From assembly GCA_008123405.1 (NCBI GenBank), contig VSSA01000004.1, positions 248,001 through 312,000 of the forward strand: 64,000 nucleotides of DNA. The letters run 5' to 3'. The DNA is from Nocardioides sp. BGMRC 2183 (GTDB lineage Bacteria; Actinomycetota; Actinomycetes; Propionibacteriales; Nocardioidaceae). Every line of letters starts with the position of its first letter. Within the stretch, counting starts at the first letter, position 1. This document shows, one piece after another, positions 9,331 through 20,776 of this stretch. Both the position numbers and the translations under genes were made by a program. The notes under the pieces were generated by a model. That model saw only the letters and a program-made list of their open reading frames with translations. It had not been told where the DNA came from and ran no database searches.

Positions 9331-10971
9331 TCAGCCGACGTGGACGCCCTCGGGGCCGTCGGTGGCCAGCTCGGTGTGCTTGACGTCGAGGAAGAGCCAG
9401 ATCACCGCCGAGGCGACGAGCATCATCACCGATCCGACCAGGAAGGCATGGGTGGCGCCCTCGGTGAAGCTGCCCTGGAAGACGGCGGCCTCGAGGAACG
9501 AGAGGTCCGTCCCCGGGACGGTCGCGGTCGGGTCGCCGCCGTTGGCAGTGATGCCCTGCCCGAGCGGGCCGGCGATCTCGTCGGCCCGGCCGTTGGTGAA
9601 GTGCAGGGCGACGGTGCTCAGCATCGCCAGGCCGAGCGCGCCGCCGACCTGCTGCATCGTGTTCAGCACGCCCGACCCGATGCCGGTGTCCTCGGGACGC
9701 AGGTGGTGCACGGCGGTCAGCGTGAGCGGGACGAAGGTCAGGCCCATGCCGATCGACATGGTCAGCACGAACGGGAAGATGTGCACCCAGTAGTTCGTGT
9801 CCGCACCAACGACGTCGCCGCCGGTGAGCGCGGTCAGCACCGCGTGCGGCGAGTCCTCCACGGTGATCCGGGAGAACATGAACAGTGAGAACGCGGCGAT
9901 CAGGGTGCCGGTCCCGGCCAGGAACCGCGGGTCGATCCGGCTGATCAGGTTGGAGGCGGAGCCCGCGCCGATCACCATTCCGAAGGCGAACGGGAGGAAG
10001 GCGAAGCCTGCCCGGAGGGGCTCGTAACCGACGATCTGCTGCACGAACAGGCTGAGATAGAAGAACATCGCGAACATCGCGGCCGGGGCGATCATCATCG
10101 CCACGAAGCTGGTGGCGCGTGTGCGGTTGGCGAAGACCCGAACGGGGAGCAGCGGGTGGGCCACCCGCGACTCGATGACGGCGAAGGTGGCCAGCAGGAT
10201 GACGCCGGCGGCCAGGGAGACGATGGTCTGAGGGTGGTCCCAGCCGTAGGCCTCCTCCCCGGCACGCGAGAGGCCGAAGACGATGCCGAGCAGACCGAGG
10301 GTGCCGGTGATCGCACCGGGGACGTCCATCTGGCCGGGGTGGGTCTCCGACTCGGTCAGCACCCGCGGCGCGAGTGCGGCGGCGACCAGGCCGATCGGGA
10401 CGTTGATCAGGAAGGTGAGGCGCCAGCCGTCGAGCTCGATGCCGAGTACCGAGTCCAGCCCGGTCAGCCAGCCACCGAGAATCAGGCCGACGGCGGCCCC
10501 GACGCCCGACATCATCGCGTAGACGGCGAAGGCCCGGTTGCGGCGAGGGCCGGCGGGGAACGTGGTGGTGATCAGGGCGAGAGCGGAGGGGGCGGCGAGC
10601 GCGGCCCCCAGCCCCTGCAGCGCACGGGAGCCGATCAGCAGCGTCTCACTGGTCGCCAGACCACCGAGCAGGGAGGCGATGGCGAAGACGATCAGACCGG
10701 TCATGAAGATGCGTCGACGACCGTAAAGGTCACCGAGTCGGCCGCCCAGCAGCAACAGCCCGCCGAAGGCGAGCGCGTAGCCGGTCACGATCCAGGTCAG
10801 GTTGGCCTGGGAGATGCCCAGGTCCGCGCCGATGAACGGCAGGGCGATGTTGGTGATGGTGCCGTCGAGGACAACCATCAGTTGGGCGGTGCAGATGAGC
10901 ACCAGCGCCCACCCCAGGCGGGCGGGCGCGCCCGCCGACGGGCGCGGCGCAGCGGTGTCGAGATCAGTCAT
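9331..10971 (-). CDS. MFS multidrug exporter, DHA2 (EmrB/QacA) family
   Basis: 546-residue inner-membrane proton-coupled exporter with about 14 predicted helices, typical of DHA2. Motif A is GGRLGDLYGRRR near residue 80; motif D1-type LDGTITNIALP near residue 35; motif C-like GAAVGLILGGWL near residue 170. The ATG (10971-10969) has AAGGA 5 bases upstream. It is transcribed after the TetR gene on the same strand (60-base gap), so it is probably that regulator's target. Substrate unknown. Confidence 0.88.
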   Translation of the reverse strand: MTDLDTAAPRPSAGAPARLGWALVLICTAQLMVVLDGTITNIALPFIGADLGISQANLTWIVTGYALAFGGLLLLGGRLGDLYGRRRIFMTGLIVFAIASLLGGLATSETLLIGSRALQGLGAALAAPSALALITTTFPAGPRRNRAFAVYAMMSGVGAAVGLILGGWLTGLDSVLGIELDGWRLTFLINVPIGLVAAALAPRVLTESETHPGQMDVPGAITGTLGLLGIVFGLSRAGEEAYGWDHPQTIVSLAAGVILLATFAVIESRVAHPLLPVRVFANRTRATSFVAMMIAPAAMFAMFFYLSLFVQQIVGYEPLRAGFAFLPFAFGMVIGAGSASNLISRIDPRFLAGTGTLIAAFSLFMFSRITVEDSPHAVLTALTGGDVVGADTNYWVHIFPFVLTMSIGMGLTFVPLTLTAVHHLRPEDTGIGSGVLNTMQQVGGALGLAMLSTVALHFTNGRADEIAGPLGQGITANGGDPTATVPGTDLSFLEAAVFQGSFTEGATHAFLVGSVMMLVASAVIWLFLDVKHTELATDGPEGVHVG

Positions 10972-11031
10972 GGGGTTCCTTCGGACGAGGGTGGTGGAGC
11001 GGAGGATGCGTGGGGGAGAGGACCGTGCGCG

Positions 11032-11634
11032 TCAGCGCGTCACGGCCGGGAGGATCACCTGGTCCACGACCCGGGTGATCACGTCGTCGGTGGGCTCCTC
11101 CCCGAGGAGGAACTGGCGGTGCAGCAGGATGCCCGGCAGTGCCGGGATCACGATCTCCAGATCGACGTCCTCATCGATCTCGCCGCGGTCCCGTGCCCGC
11201 TCGAAGAGCTGAAGGGTGCGCGCGGCCTTGGGGCCGATGAAGTCGCGTCGGAAGACCTCGGCGAAGTCGGCGTCGCGGCTGATCGCGGTGATCAGGCTGC
11301 CCATGATCGCCATCTGCTGCGGGTCGGTCATCCCTCCCGCACCGCAGAAGGAGGCGATCAGGTCGCCGCGCAACGTCCCGGTGTCGGGGGCAGGGTGCTC
11401 GCCCTTGTGGGCCAGGAGCGCCTCGATGACCAGCTCGGGCTTGCCCTTCCAGCGTCGGTAGAGCGTGGCCTTGGACGCCCGCGCGGCGGCGGCGACCTTG
11501 TCCATGGTGAGCAGGTCGTAGCCGACCTCGGCCAGGATCGCCAGCGTCGCGTCCAGGATCTCCTGCTCGCGCTCGCCCTCGACGCGGGGTCGCTGGGGGG
11601 AGTCGGTGCCGGTCTCCTTTGCCTGGGGCGACAT
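11032..11634 (-). CDS. TetR/AcrR-family repressor
   Basis: 200-residue one-component regulator. The N-terminal helix-turn-helix (about 20-65) reads EILDATLAILAEVGYDLLTM and ATLYRRWKGKPELV; the C-terminal ligand domain resembles TetR_C members with a GxxxxP-type helix. The ATG at 11634 follows AGGAG by 4 bases. It is upstream of and co-directional with the MFS exporter. Operator-like repeats overlie its own promoter (11671-11720), which predicts autorepression and control of the exporter. Confidence 0.9.
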   Translation of the reverse strand: MSPQAKETGTDSPQRPRVEGEREQEILDATLAILAEVGYDLLTMDKVAAAARASKATLYRRWKGKPELVIEALLAHKGEHPAPDTGTLRGDLIASFCGAGGMTDPQQMAIMGSLITAISRDADFAEVFRRDFIGPKAARTLQLFERARDRGEIDEDVDLEIVIPALPGILLHRQFLLGEEPTDDVITRVVDQVILPAVTR

Positions 11635-11670
11635 GGGTCTCCTGCTCTGTCGGTCTGCGCGACACGATGA

Positions 11671-13926
<2,256 letters not shown>

Positions 13927-13960
13927 AGGCTCTCCTCCCGCGCCCAGCGCCCGGCGGGTA

Positions 13961-14006
13961 TGCGTCATACGTTTCGTGGGCGTCAATCCCCAGAACGTAT
14001 GACGCA
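13961..14006. repeat. 13-bp inverted repeat between ligA and gatC
   Basis: TGCGTCATACGTT (13961-13973) and its exact reverse complement (13994-14006) flank a 20-base loop in which TGGG and CCCA could pair further. It lies 35 bases after the ligA stop and over 100 bases before gatC. No T run follows. It could be a terminator, a REP-like element or a protein-binding site. Confidence 0.6.
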
Positions 14007-14108
14007 AACCGGGGGCGACCAGTGCGCCTCCACGCCGCGCGCCCACCCAGGGAGTGCCTCTCGCCGCGGCTGGTCCGCACCGACGACGGGAAGAGCGCGG
14101 GCGCTCCC

Positions 14109-14124
14109 TAGGATGGTTCCCATG
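14109..14124 (+). promoter_or_regulatory. Leaderless-type promoter of gatC
   Basis: TAGGAT (14109-14114) lies 7 bases before the ATG at 14122 and there is no Shine-Dalgarno, as expected for a leaderless transcript beginning at the start codon. Confidence 0.5.
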
Positions 14125-14436
14125 CCTGAGACCGCACGCGCCGAGATCTCGCGCGAGGAGGTGGCCCACCTGGCCGACCTCGCCCGGATCGACCTCGACG
14201 ACGCCGAGCTGGACCACCTGGCACCGCAGCTCGCGGTGATCCTGGAGTCAGTGGCCGCCATCCGTGGCGTCGCCGGCGACGACGTCCCGCCGACCTCCCA
14301 CCCGATCCCGCTGACCAACGTCTTCCGTGAGGACGTCGTCCGCCCCGGGCTGAGCGCCGAGGAGGCGCTGTCGGGTGCGCCGGCCGCCGAGGAGCAGCGG
14401 TTCTCCGTGCCGCGGATCCTCGGAGAGGAGCAGTGA
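14122..14436 (+). CDS. gatC: Asp/Glu-tRNA amidotransferase subunit C
   Basis: Small stabilising subunit of GatCAB, which amidates mischarged Glu-tRNA(Gln) and Asp-tRNA(Asn). 104 residues, [20 protein letters not shown] then the conserved C-terminal [12 protein letters not shown]. The ATG at 14122 is preferred to 14113 because the TAGGAT hexamer is correctly spaced for it. Its TGA overlaps gatA. Conserved gatC-gatA-gatB order. Confidence 0.94.
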   Translation: MPETARAEISREEVAHLADLARIDLDDAELDHLAPQLAVILESVAAIRGVAGDDVPPTSHPIPLTNVFREDVVRPGLSAEEALSGAPAAEEQRFSVPRILGEEQ

Positions 14437-15956
14437 TGTCCGAGCTCATCCGGAAGTCCGCCGCCGAGCTGGCCGACGCGCTGGCCGCAGGCGAGACCAC
14501 CTCAGTGGCGCTCACCCAGGCGCACCTGGACCGGATCGCCGCGGTCGACGGTGACGCCGATGCCGGCGTGCACGCCTTCCTCCATGTCGACGCCGACGGT
14601 GCGCTCGCCCAGGCCGCGGCCTCCGACGAGCGGCGTTCCGCAGGCAACGCGCTGCACCCGCTGGACGGCGTACCGATCGCGGTGAAGGACGTGCTCACCA
14701 CCACCGGGCTGCCCACGACCTGCGGATCCAAGATCCTCGAGGGCTGGGTCCCGCCGTACGACGCAACCGTGGTGCGCCGGATCAAGGACGCCGGACTGCC
14801 GATCCTCGGCAAGACCAACATGGACGAGTTCGCGATGGGCTCCTCCACCGAGCACTCCGCCTACGGCCCGACCCGCAACCCCTGGGACCAGACCCGTATC
14901 CCCGGTGGCTCCGGTGGCGGCTCCGCGGCCGCGGTCGCCGCCTTCGAGGCGCCGCTGGCGCTCGGCACCGACACCGGCGGCTCGATCCGCCAGCCTGGTG
15001 CCGTCACCGGCACCGTCGGCGTGAAGCCCACCTACGGCGGCATCTCCCGCTACGGCCTGGTCGCCATGGCCAACAGCCTGGACCAGGTCGGTCCCGTCAC
15101 CCGGACGGTGCTGGACTCGGCGCTGCTGCACGAGCTGATCGGCGGCCACGACCCGCTCGACTCCACCTCGGTCGACGCGCCCGTCGGCGACCTCGTCGGC
15201 GCCGCGCGGCAAGGTGCGGCCGGTGACCTGAGTGGCGTGCGGGTCGGTGTCGTCACCGAGCTCTCCGGCGAAGGCTGGCAGCCCGGCGTGATGGCCCGCT
15301 TCTCCGAGACCGTCGAGCTGCTCACCAAGGCCGGTGCCGAGGTGGTGGAGGTCTCGTGCCCGAACTTCGTGCACGCGCTGGCCGCCTACTACCTGCTGAT
15401 GCCGGCCGAGGCATCCTCCAACCTCGCCAAGTTCGACGCGATGCGCTACGGCCTCCGGGTCACCCCGGAGGGGTCGCCGAGCGCCGAGGACGTGATGAAG
15501 GCGACCCGCGACGCCGGGTTCGGCGACGAGGTGAAGCGCCGGATCATCATCGGCACCTACGCACTCTCCAGCGGCTACTACGACGCCTACTACGGCCAGG
15601 CGCAGAAGGTGCGGACGCTGATCAGCCGTGACTTCGCCGCCGCCTACGACAAGGTCGACGTGCTGGTCTCGCCGACGGCGCCGACCACTGCGTTCCCGCT
15701 CGGGGAGAAGCTGGACGATCCGTTGGCGATGTATCTCAACGACCTCGCCACCATCCCGGCCAACCTGGCCGGCGTGCCCGGCATCTCGGTCCCGGCCGGC
15801 CTGGCCGAGGAGGACGGCCTGCCGGTCGGTTTCCAGATCCTCGCCCCGGCGCTCGCCGACGACCGGCTCTACCGGGTCGGCGCTGCCGTCGAGGCGGCGG
15901 TCACCTCCGCCCAGGGCGGACCCCTTCTCGACCGGCTTCCGGAGGTGCTGGCATGA
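14436..15956 (+). CDS. gatA: Asp/Glu-tRNA amidotransferase subunit A
   Basis: Glutaminase subunit of GatCAB that frees ammonia for tRNA amidation. 506 residues of the amidase-signature family, with catalytic Lys84 (VKDVL) and the Ser-cisSer motif inside [12 protein letters not shown] and [11 protein letters not shown]. The ATG at 14436 overlaps the gatC stop (TGATG) and is preceded by GGAGAGGAG; a GTG one codon earlier is an alternative. Confidence 0.96.
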   Translation: MSELIRKSAAELADALAAGETTSVALTQAHLDRIAAVDGDADAGVHAFLHVDADGALAQAAASDERRSAGNALHPLDGVPIAVKDVLTTTGLPTTCGSKILEGWVPPYDATVVRRIKDAGLPILGKTNMDEFAMGSSTEHSAYGPTRNPWDQTRIPGGSGGGSAAAVAAFEAPLALGTDTGGSIRQPGAVTGTVGVKPTYGGISRYGLVAMANSLDQVGPVTRTVLDSALLHELIGGHDPLDSTSVDAPVGDLVGAARQGAAGDLSGVRVGVVTELSGEGWQPGVMARFSETVELLTKAGAEVVEVSCPNFVHALAAYYLLMPAEASSNLAKFDAMRYGLRVTPEGSPSAEDVMKATRDAGFGDEVKRRIIIGTYALSSGYYDAYYGQAQKVRTLISRDFAAAYDKVDVLVSPTAPTTAFPLGEKLDDPLAMYLNDLATIPANLAGVPGISVPAGLAEEDGLPVGFQILAPALADDRLYRVGAAVEAAVTSAQGGPLLDRLPEVLA

Positions 15957-17452
15957 GTGCGAACGACGTCCTGGTGGACTTCGACGAGGTCGTGGCGTCG
16001 TACGACCCTGCTCTGGGGCTGGAGGTGCACGTCGAGCTCAGCACCGCCACGAAGATGTTCTGCGGCTGCCCCACGACCTTCGGTGGCGAGCCGAACACCC
16101 AGGTCTGCCCGACCTGCCTCGGCCTGCCCGGCGCGATGCCGGTGGTCAACGGCAAGGCAGTCGAGGCGGCGATCCGGATCGGCCTCGCCCTGAACTGTGA
16201 GATCGCCGAGTGGTGCCGCTTCGCCCGGAAGAACTACTTCTATCCGGACATGCCGAAGAACTTCCAGACCTCGCAGTACGACGAGCCGATCGCGTTCGAG
16301 GGCTATCTGGACGTCGATGTCGACGGGGAGACCTTCCGGGTCGACATCGAGCGGGCGCACATGGAGGAGGACACCGGCAAATCCACCCACGTCGGCGGCG
16401 CCACTGGTCGGATCCACGGCGCGGAGTACTCCCTGGTCGACTACAACCGCGCCGGCATCCCCCTGATCGAGATCGTCACCAAGCCGATCGTCGGGGCGGG
16501 GGAGAAGGCGCCGGCCGTGGCGCGTGCCTACGTCGCGCAGCTCCGCGACCTGATCGTGGCGCTCGGCGTCTCCGACGCCCGGATGGACCAGGGGTCGATC
16601 CGGGCCGACGTGAACCTCTCGCTGGCGCCGAAGGGCTCCGGGGTCCTCGGCACCCGCACCGAGACGAAGAACGTGAACTCGCTGCGCTCGGTGGAGCGGG
16701 CTGTGCGCTTCGAGATGTCGCGGCACGCCGGCGTGCTCAACGCAGGGGAGAAGGTCTTCCAGGAGACCCGTCACTTCCACGAGGCCGACGGCACCACCTC
16801 CTCGGGCCGGGCCAAGTCCGACGCCGAGGACTACCGCTACTTCCCCGAGCCCGACCTGGTGCCGGTGGCACCCTCGCGGGAGTGGGTCGAGGAGCTGCGT
16901 GCCACGCTGCCGGAGAACCCAGCGCAGAAGCGAGCCCGGCTGCAGGCCGAGTGGGGCTACTCCGACCTGGAGATGCGCGACACCGTCGGCGCCGGAGCGT
17001 TGGAGTTGGTCGAGGCGACGGTCGCCGCCGGCGCGGCTCCCCAGGCGGCGCGCAAGTGGTGGCTGTCGGAGATGGCGCGCCGCGCCAACGACGCCGGGGT
17101 CGAGCTGTCCTCGGTCGGGGTGAGCCCGGCGCAGGTCGCCGAGGTGCAGCGGCTGGTCGACGCGAAGACCATCAACGACAAGCTGGCCCGCCAGGTCTTC
17201 GACGGCCTGGTCGCCGGCGAGGGCACGCCGGAGGAGATCGTGGCCGCCCGCGGTCTGGCGGTCGTCTCCGACGACGGAGCGCTCTCCGCAGCGGTGGACA
17301 AGGCGATCGCGGACAACCCGGACGTCGCGGAGAAGATCCGGGGCGGCAAGGTGGCCGCGGCCGGCGCGCTGATCGGTGCCGTGATGAAGGAGATGCGGGG
17401 CCAGGCCGACGCCGGTCGGGTGCGGGAGCTGATCATCGAGAAGCTGAGCTGA
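15953..17452 (+). CDS. gatB: Asp/Glu-tRNA amidotransferase subunit B
   Basis: tRNA-binding kinase/transamidase subunit of GatCAB. 499 residues: catalytic domain starting at GLEVHVEL, zinc-type cysteines in CGCPTTFGG and CPTCLGLPG, the motif EEDTGKSTH, and a C-terminal YqeY-like tRNA-binding tail (about 345-499). Starts in an ATGA overlap with gatA. No pfkA lies between gatA and gatB, unlike M. tuberculosis. Confidence 0.96.
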   Translation: MSANDVLVDFDEVVASYDPALGLEVHVELSTATKMFCGCPTTFGGEPNTQVCPTCLGLPGAMPVVNGKAVEAAIRIGLALNCEIAEWCRFARKNYFYPDMPKNFQTSQYDEPIAFEGYLDVDVDGETFRVDIERAHMEEDTGKSTHVGGATGRIHGAEYSLVDYNRAGIPLIEIVTKPIVGAGEKAPAVARAYVAQLRDLIVALGVSDARMDQGSIRADVNLSLAPKGSGVLGTRTETKNVNSLRSVERAVRFEMSRHAGVLNAGEKVFQETRHFHEADGTTSSGRAKSDAEDYRYFPEPDLVPVAPSREWVEELRATLPENPAQKRARLQAEWGYSDLEMRDTVGAGALELVEATVAAGAAPQAARKWWLSEMARRANDAGVELSSVGVSPAQVAEVQRLVDAKTINDKLARQVFDGLVAGEGTPEEIVAARGLAVVSDDGALSAAVDKAIADNPDVAEKIRGGKVAAAGALIGAVMKEMRGQADAGRVRELIIEKLS

Positions 17453-17456
17453 GCTG

Positions 17457-17550
17457 GCGGAGGTTGTCGGTTTCCCGGTTCACCGGGGATCCCGTCACAT
17501 CCACACCGTTGCAGCGGCCAAGAAGTGACAGGATTGCCGGTGCCGTGGGG
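17457..17550. repeat. Dispersed 94-bp intergenic element, degenerate copy A
   Basis: Begins 5 bases after gatB. Collinear, same length, with the element at 44672-44765: shared blocks include CGGAGGT-TGTCGGTTTCCC, CACCGGGGA, CGTTGCA and AAGTGACAGG (17523-17532), the last at offset 66 in both copies. In this copy the long palindrome has decayed to CCCGGT-TC-ACCGGG. With the riboswitch leader it makes up the 363-base gap between gatB and the next gene; 17551-17620 shows nothing else. Confidence 0.65.
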
Positions 17551-17620
17551 TGGGAGTGACGTGAGTGACACGCTGCGCTCGGGCACGCCCGCCATCTCGG
17601 TCACCGACGGCCGCGCGGCG

Positions 17621-17815
17621 TAGGATGCGGCCGAATCATTCATCACGCCCGTGGCGGGGGAAGCCGGTCCGAGTCCGGCGCTGACCCGCAACCGTAGGCC
17701 GCCCCGAGGGGCGGCGAGCCGGAGCACCTGCCACGGGTCGTCCTGACGCAGACGCTGTCGTGGAACGCAGCGGGTCGGCCTCGCCCTCCCGCCGCATCGC
17801 AGCGGGAAGGAAGAC
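17621..17815 (+). promoter_or_regulatory. Cobalamin (B12) riboswitch with RBS-sequestering hairpin
   Basis: TAGGAT (17621-17626) is the likely -10 box. The aptamer is closed by CCCGTGGC (17648-17655) with GCCACGGG (17730-17737). Conserved parts are GGGGAAGCCGGT, AGTCCGGCGCTGACCCGCA, AACCGTA, a variable GC hairpin (17698-17715) and the B12 box AGCCGGAGCACCTGCC (17717-17732). Downstream, TCCCGC (17787-17792) can pair with GCGGGA (17802-17807), covering the start of the Shine-Dalgarno GGAAGG (17805-17810). With no T run, control is probably at translation initiation: B12 bound, gene off. Confidence 0.9.
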
Positions 17816-18952
17816 ATGGCCACGAACCGGATCCGTCGTACCGGAGGACTGGCGGTGGCGGCGATCGCCCTGCTCGGCGCCTTGACCGCCTGCGGAGACG
17901 ACGGCGACACGGCCACCGATGACGCTGGTGAGCCGACGTCGTCGGCGACCACCTCCGAGCAGGGAGGAGCGGCCGCCGAAGCCGCTGCGGGCTGGTTCGC
18001 CGCCCAGCTCGAGGACGGTCTCCTGGTGAACGAGGAGTTCTCCTCGGCCGACTACGGCGGCACCGTCGACGCGATCTACGCGTTCGAGGAGGTCGACGCC
18101 GATCCGGAGACCGTGGCCACGATGACGGATGCGGTGCTCGCGGCCGGTCAGGAGTACGTCGCCCCCGGCAAGGACGTCTACGCCGGCAACGCCGGCAAGC
18201 TGGTCAGTCTGGCGCTCGACCACGACACCGACGCAAGCGACGTCGGCGGCTTCGATGCGCTGGCCACGCTCGAGGATCGGGTCGACGAGACCGGTCGCAC
18301 CAGCGACAAGAGCGAGTACGGCGACTTCGCCAACTCCCTCGGCCAAGCCTGGGCGGTCCACGGGCTGGACGCGGCCGGGTCGGCCGAGCGGGACGCAGCA
18401 CTCGACTTCCTGCTCCTCCAGCAGTGCTCGGACGGCTTCTTCCGCCAGGACTTCTCGCCGGTCAAGGCCAAGGACCAGTCCTGCGACGCCGGCAAGGGAG
18501 CCCCCTCGATCGACGCCACCGCGCTCGCGGTGGTGCTGCTCAGCGACCTCGCCGAGGGCGACGCCGACCTGACCGGCGCGCTCGAGCGTGCGAGTGCCTA
18601 CCTGGTGAACGAGCAGGCCGAGGACGGCTCGTTCATCGGCAGCGCGGAGCTGCCGGCCAACGCCAACAGCACCGGGCTGGCCGCCCGCGCACTGGTGGTC
18701 GCCGGCGAGGACGAGGCGGCGGCGAACGCCGCAGCCTGGGTCTACGCCCACCAGCTCCCCGAGGGCTGCGAAGGTCCGCTGGCCGACGCCGCCGGCGCGA
18801 TCGGGTACGACGACGCCGCGCTCGCCGCGGCCGGCACCGACGGGATCACCGCGAAGACCTCCTACCAGTGGCGGCTGGCCACCGCGCAGGCGCTCTCGGC
18901 GCTCGTGGTGACCCCGGAGGGTGCCGAACCCGCCGCCTGCCCCGCATCCTGA
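17816..18952 (+). CDS. Alpha-toroid (prenyltransferase/squalene-oxidase repeat) lipoprotein; predicted cobalamin-capture protein
   Basis: 378 residues. A lipoprotein signal ends at LTAC with Cys26, followed by an acidic Ser/Thr linker (about 27-50) and then repeated helical units (AAGWFAAQLEDG, AWAVHGLDAAG, DFLLLQQCSDGFF, ASAYLVNEQAEDGSF, AARALVVAGED) typical of the alpha/alpha-toroid of terpene cyclases and of transcobalamin/intrinsic factor. No terpene-cyclase DxDD or QW catalytic set is evident. First gene after the B12 riboswitch, with the next four genes encoding a DUF4430-like protein and an ECF transporter, so I infer that it binds cobalamins outside the membrane. The ATG has GGAAGG 5 bases upstream. 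Confidence 0.8.
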   Translation: MATNRIRRTGGLAVAAIALLGALTACGDDGDTATDDAGEPTSSATTSEQGGAAAEAAAGWFAAQLEDGLLVNEEFSSADYGGTVDAIYAFEEVDADPETVATMTDAVLAAGQEYVAPGKDVYAGNAGKLVSLALDHDTDASDVGGFDALATLEDRVDETGRTSDKSEYGDFANSLGQAWAVHGLDAAGSAERDAALDFLLLQQCSDGFFRQDFSPVKAKDQSCDAGKGAPSIDATALAVVLLSDLAEGDADLTGALERASAYLVNEQAEDGSFIGSAELPANANSTGLAARALVVAGEDEAAANAAAWVYAHQLPEGCEGPLADAAGAIGYDDAALAAAGTDGITAKTSYQWRLATAQALSALVVTPEGAEPAACPAS

Positions 18953-18962
18953 GCCAGGCGTC

Positions 18963-19613
18963 ATGGTCGGAGTCCGCCCCCGCGGCGTCGTGGCCCAGCT
19001 GGTCGGCCTGATGGCGGGCCTCCTGCTGGTCCCGACCCCGCCGGCCGCCGGCGAACCGGCGATGGACGCGACCGCGGCCGATTGTGACGGGGTGGCGGTG
19101 CTCGTCGACCCCGGAGCCCTCGGCGGCTCGGACACCACGGCGTGCGTGACGGAGACGACCGCCTCGGCGGCGTTCGACGCCGCCGGCATCAGCCTGGAGT
19201 TCCTGCCGCAACAGCAGGGCTTCGTCTGCCGCATCGACGGTCGTCCGGCGGACGGACCGTGCTTCAACGGGGATGCCTACTGGAGCCTGTGGTGGTCCGA
19301 CGGGAGCCAGGACTGGGCCTATGCCACGCTCGGTGTCACCGCGCTGGAGGTGCCGAACGGCGGAGCCGTCGCCTTCACCTGGCACGAGGGTGCGGGCAGC
19401 GCCGTACCGCCGGAGACCGACGTCGAGCAGTTGGTGACCACCGCCGAGGGAACCGCCGACGCGACTCCGTCGGTGCCGGGCGACGGCCAGGAGTCGAGCG
19501 CGGACGACGGCGTCCCCGGTTGGGTCCTCGGAGTGGTGGTCGTCGTGGTGCTGCTCGGCGCGCTGGGTCCGCTGCTGCGCAGGCGGGCCGCAAGGACCGG
19601 CCGCGTCGGATGA
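18963..19613 (+). CDS. Membrane-anchored DUF4430/transcobalamin-C-like protein (SCO2322-like)
   Basis: 216 residues: signal peptide (about 1-30, ends PPAAGEP), a small beta domain with CVTETTASAAFDAAG, FVCRIDGRPADGPCF and DAYWSLWWSDGSQDW, which resembles the DUF4430 fold forming the C-terminal domain of transcobalamin, then a Pro/Ser/Glu linker and one C-terminal helix (about 184-204) ending in RRRAARTGR. Topology: outside, tethered to the membrane. The gap of 10 bases after the toroid lipoprotein and the ATGA overlap with ecfT place it in the same unit. I infer that it supplies the missing half of a split transcobalamin-like receptor. Similar orphan neighbours exist in Streptomyces; that is from memory, not tested. 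Confidence 0.7.
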   Translation: MVGVRPRGVVAQLVGLMAGLLLVPTPPAAGEPAMDATAADCDGVAVLVDPGALGGSDTTACVTETTASAAFDAAGISLEFLPQQQGFVCRIDGRPADGPCFNGDAYWSLWWSDGSQDWAYATLGVTALEVPNGGAVAFTWHEGAGSAVPPETDVEQLVTTAEGTADATPSVPGDGQESSADDGVPGWVLGVVVVVVLLGALGPLLRRRAARTGRVG

Positions 19614-20776
19614 GGGTGCCCCGCGAGTTGCATCCGGTGGCCTGGTGGGTCTGGGCCATCGGGCTCGCCGTGGTCGCCTCGATCACCACGAACCCGATCC
19701 TGCTCGGCCTGCTGCTCGGGGTCGCGACCCTCGTCGTACTGACCTGTCGTGGGGACCAGCCGTGGTCGCGCTCGTTCCGCCTGTACGTGTGGATCGGGGT
19801 GCTCACGATCGTGATCCGCATCGTCTTCCGGGTGCTGCTCGGCGGGGATGTGCCCGGCCACCTGCTGTTCGACCTGCCCTCGATCCCGCTCCCGGCGTGG
19901 GCGGCGGGGATCAGCCTGTTCGGGCCGTTCACCCGGGAGGAGCTCGTCGCGGCGTTCTACGAAGGTCTCCGGCTGGCGACCGTGCTGATCTGCATCGGCG
20001 CCGCCAACGCGCTGGCCAACCCGAAGCGCCTGATGAAGTCGCTGCCGCCGGCTCTCTACGAGATCGGGACCACGATGGTCGTCGCGATCACGATCGTGCC
20101 GCAACTGGTCGACAGCGCCCGGCGGGTCCGTGCGGCGCAACAGCTGCGCGGGGCGGAACGGGGCCGGCTTGGTCGACTGCGAGGACTGCGACGGATCCTG
20201 GTGCCGGTGCTGGAGGATGCCTTCGAGCGAGCACTGGCGTTGGCGGCGGGGATGGACGCCCGCGGCTACGGCCGTGCGGGCCCGGCCACCCGCAATCAGC
20301 GCCGCCTCACCGGGGCGCTGATGCTCGGCGGCCTCTGCGGGATCTGCACCGGCGTGTACGCCGTCTTGGACCAGACCGCGCCGCGGCTGCTCGCCGGCCC
20401 GATGCTCGCCGCCGGGTGCGCGGCCGCGGTGCTCGGCTTCGTCAGTGCTGGTCGTCGCGTCGGCCGGACCCGCTATCGCGCCGCCCGGTGGGCCTGGCCG
20501 GAGTATGCGGTGGCTGCCTCCGGCCTGGTCGCGGCCGTGACGTGCTGGATCGCGCTCGCCGACCAGCCGGCGATGGCGCACCCGGGCGTGATCGGCCTGC
20601 CGTCGGTGACCTTGGCCGCGGTCGTCGGTGTGCTGGTCGGAGTGCTGCCGGTGTGGGTGGCACCGCCGCCGCTGACCACGGCCAACCGCCGCGGCGCGGG
20701 CCCCCGAGCCGACGCTCGCCTGGATCCGAAGCCGACCGAGCGCCCGACGGTGCGTCAGAAGGCGAGGACGCCGTGA
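19610..20776 (+). CDS. ECF transporter T component (CbiQ/EcfT family)
   Basis: 388-residue membrane scaffold linking the S component to the ATPases. Several hydrophobic helices are followed by a cytosolic coupling region with the two Ala-Arg-Gly-type motifs: AAQQLRG (about 180) and AAGMDARGYG (about 220). Two or three extra helices follow the coupling region, longer than the usual 250-270 residues. Starts in ATGA overlap with the DUF4430-like gene and ends in GTGA overlap with the ATPase gene. Confidence 0.88.
   Translation: MRVPRELHPVAWWVWAIGLAVVASITTNPILLGLLLGVATLVVLTCRGDQPWSRSFRLYVWIGVLTIVIRIVFRVLLGGDVPGHLLFDLPSIPLPAWAAGISLFGPFTREELVAAFYEGLRLATVLICIGAANALANPKRLMKSLPPALYEIGTTMVVAITIVPQLVDSARRVRAAQQLRGAERGRLGRLRGLRRILVPVLEDAFERALALAAGMDARGYGRAGPATRNQRRLTGALMLGGLCGICTGVYAVLDQTAPRLLAGPMLAAGCAAAVLGFVSAGRRVGRTRYRAARWAWPEYAVAASGLVAAVTCWIALADQPAMAHPGVIGLPSVTLAAVVGVLVGVLPVWVAPPPLTTANRRGAGPRADARLDPKPTERPTVRQKARTP

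Noticed and set aside
13960-14121. Longer gatC from a start at 13960
   Set aside because: It would translate the 13-bp inverted repeat; the leaderless hexamer and family length support ATG 14122.
17816-18952. Terpene cyclase or squalene-hopene cyclase
   Set aside because: Secreted lipoprotein without visible DxDD catalytic motif, located in a B12-riboswitch transporter operon.
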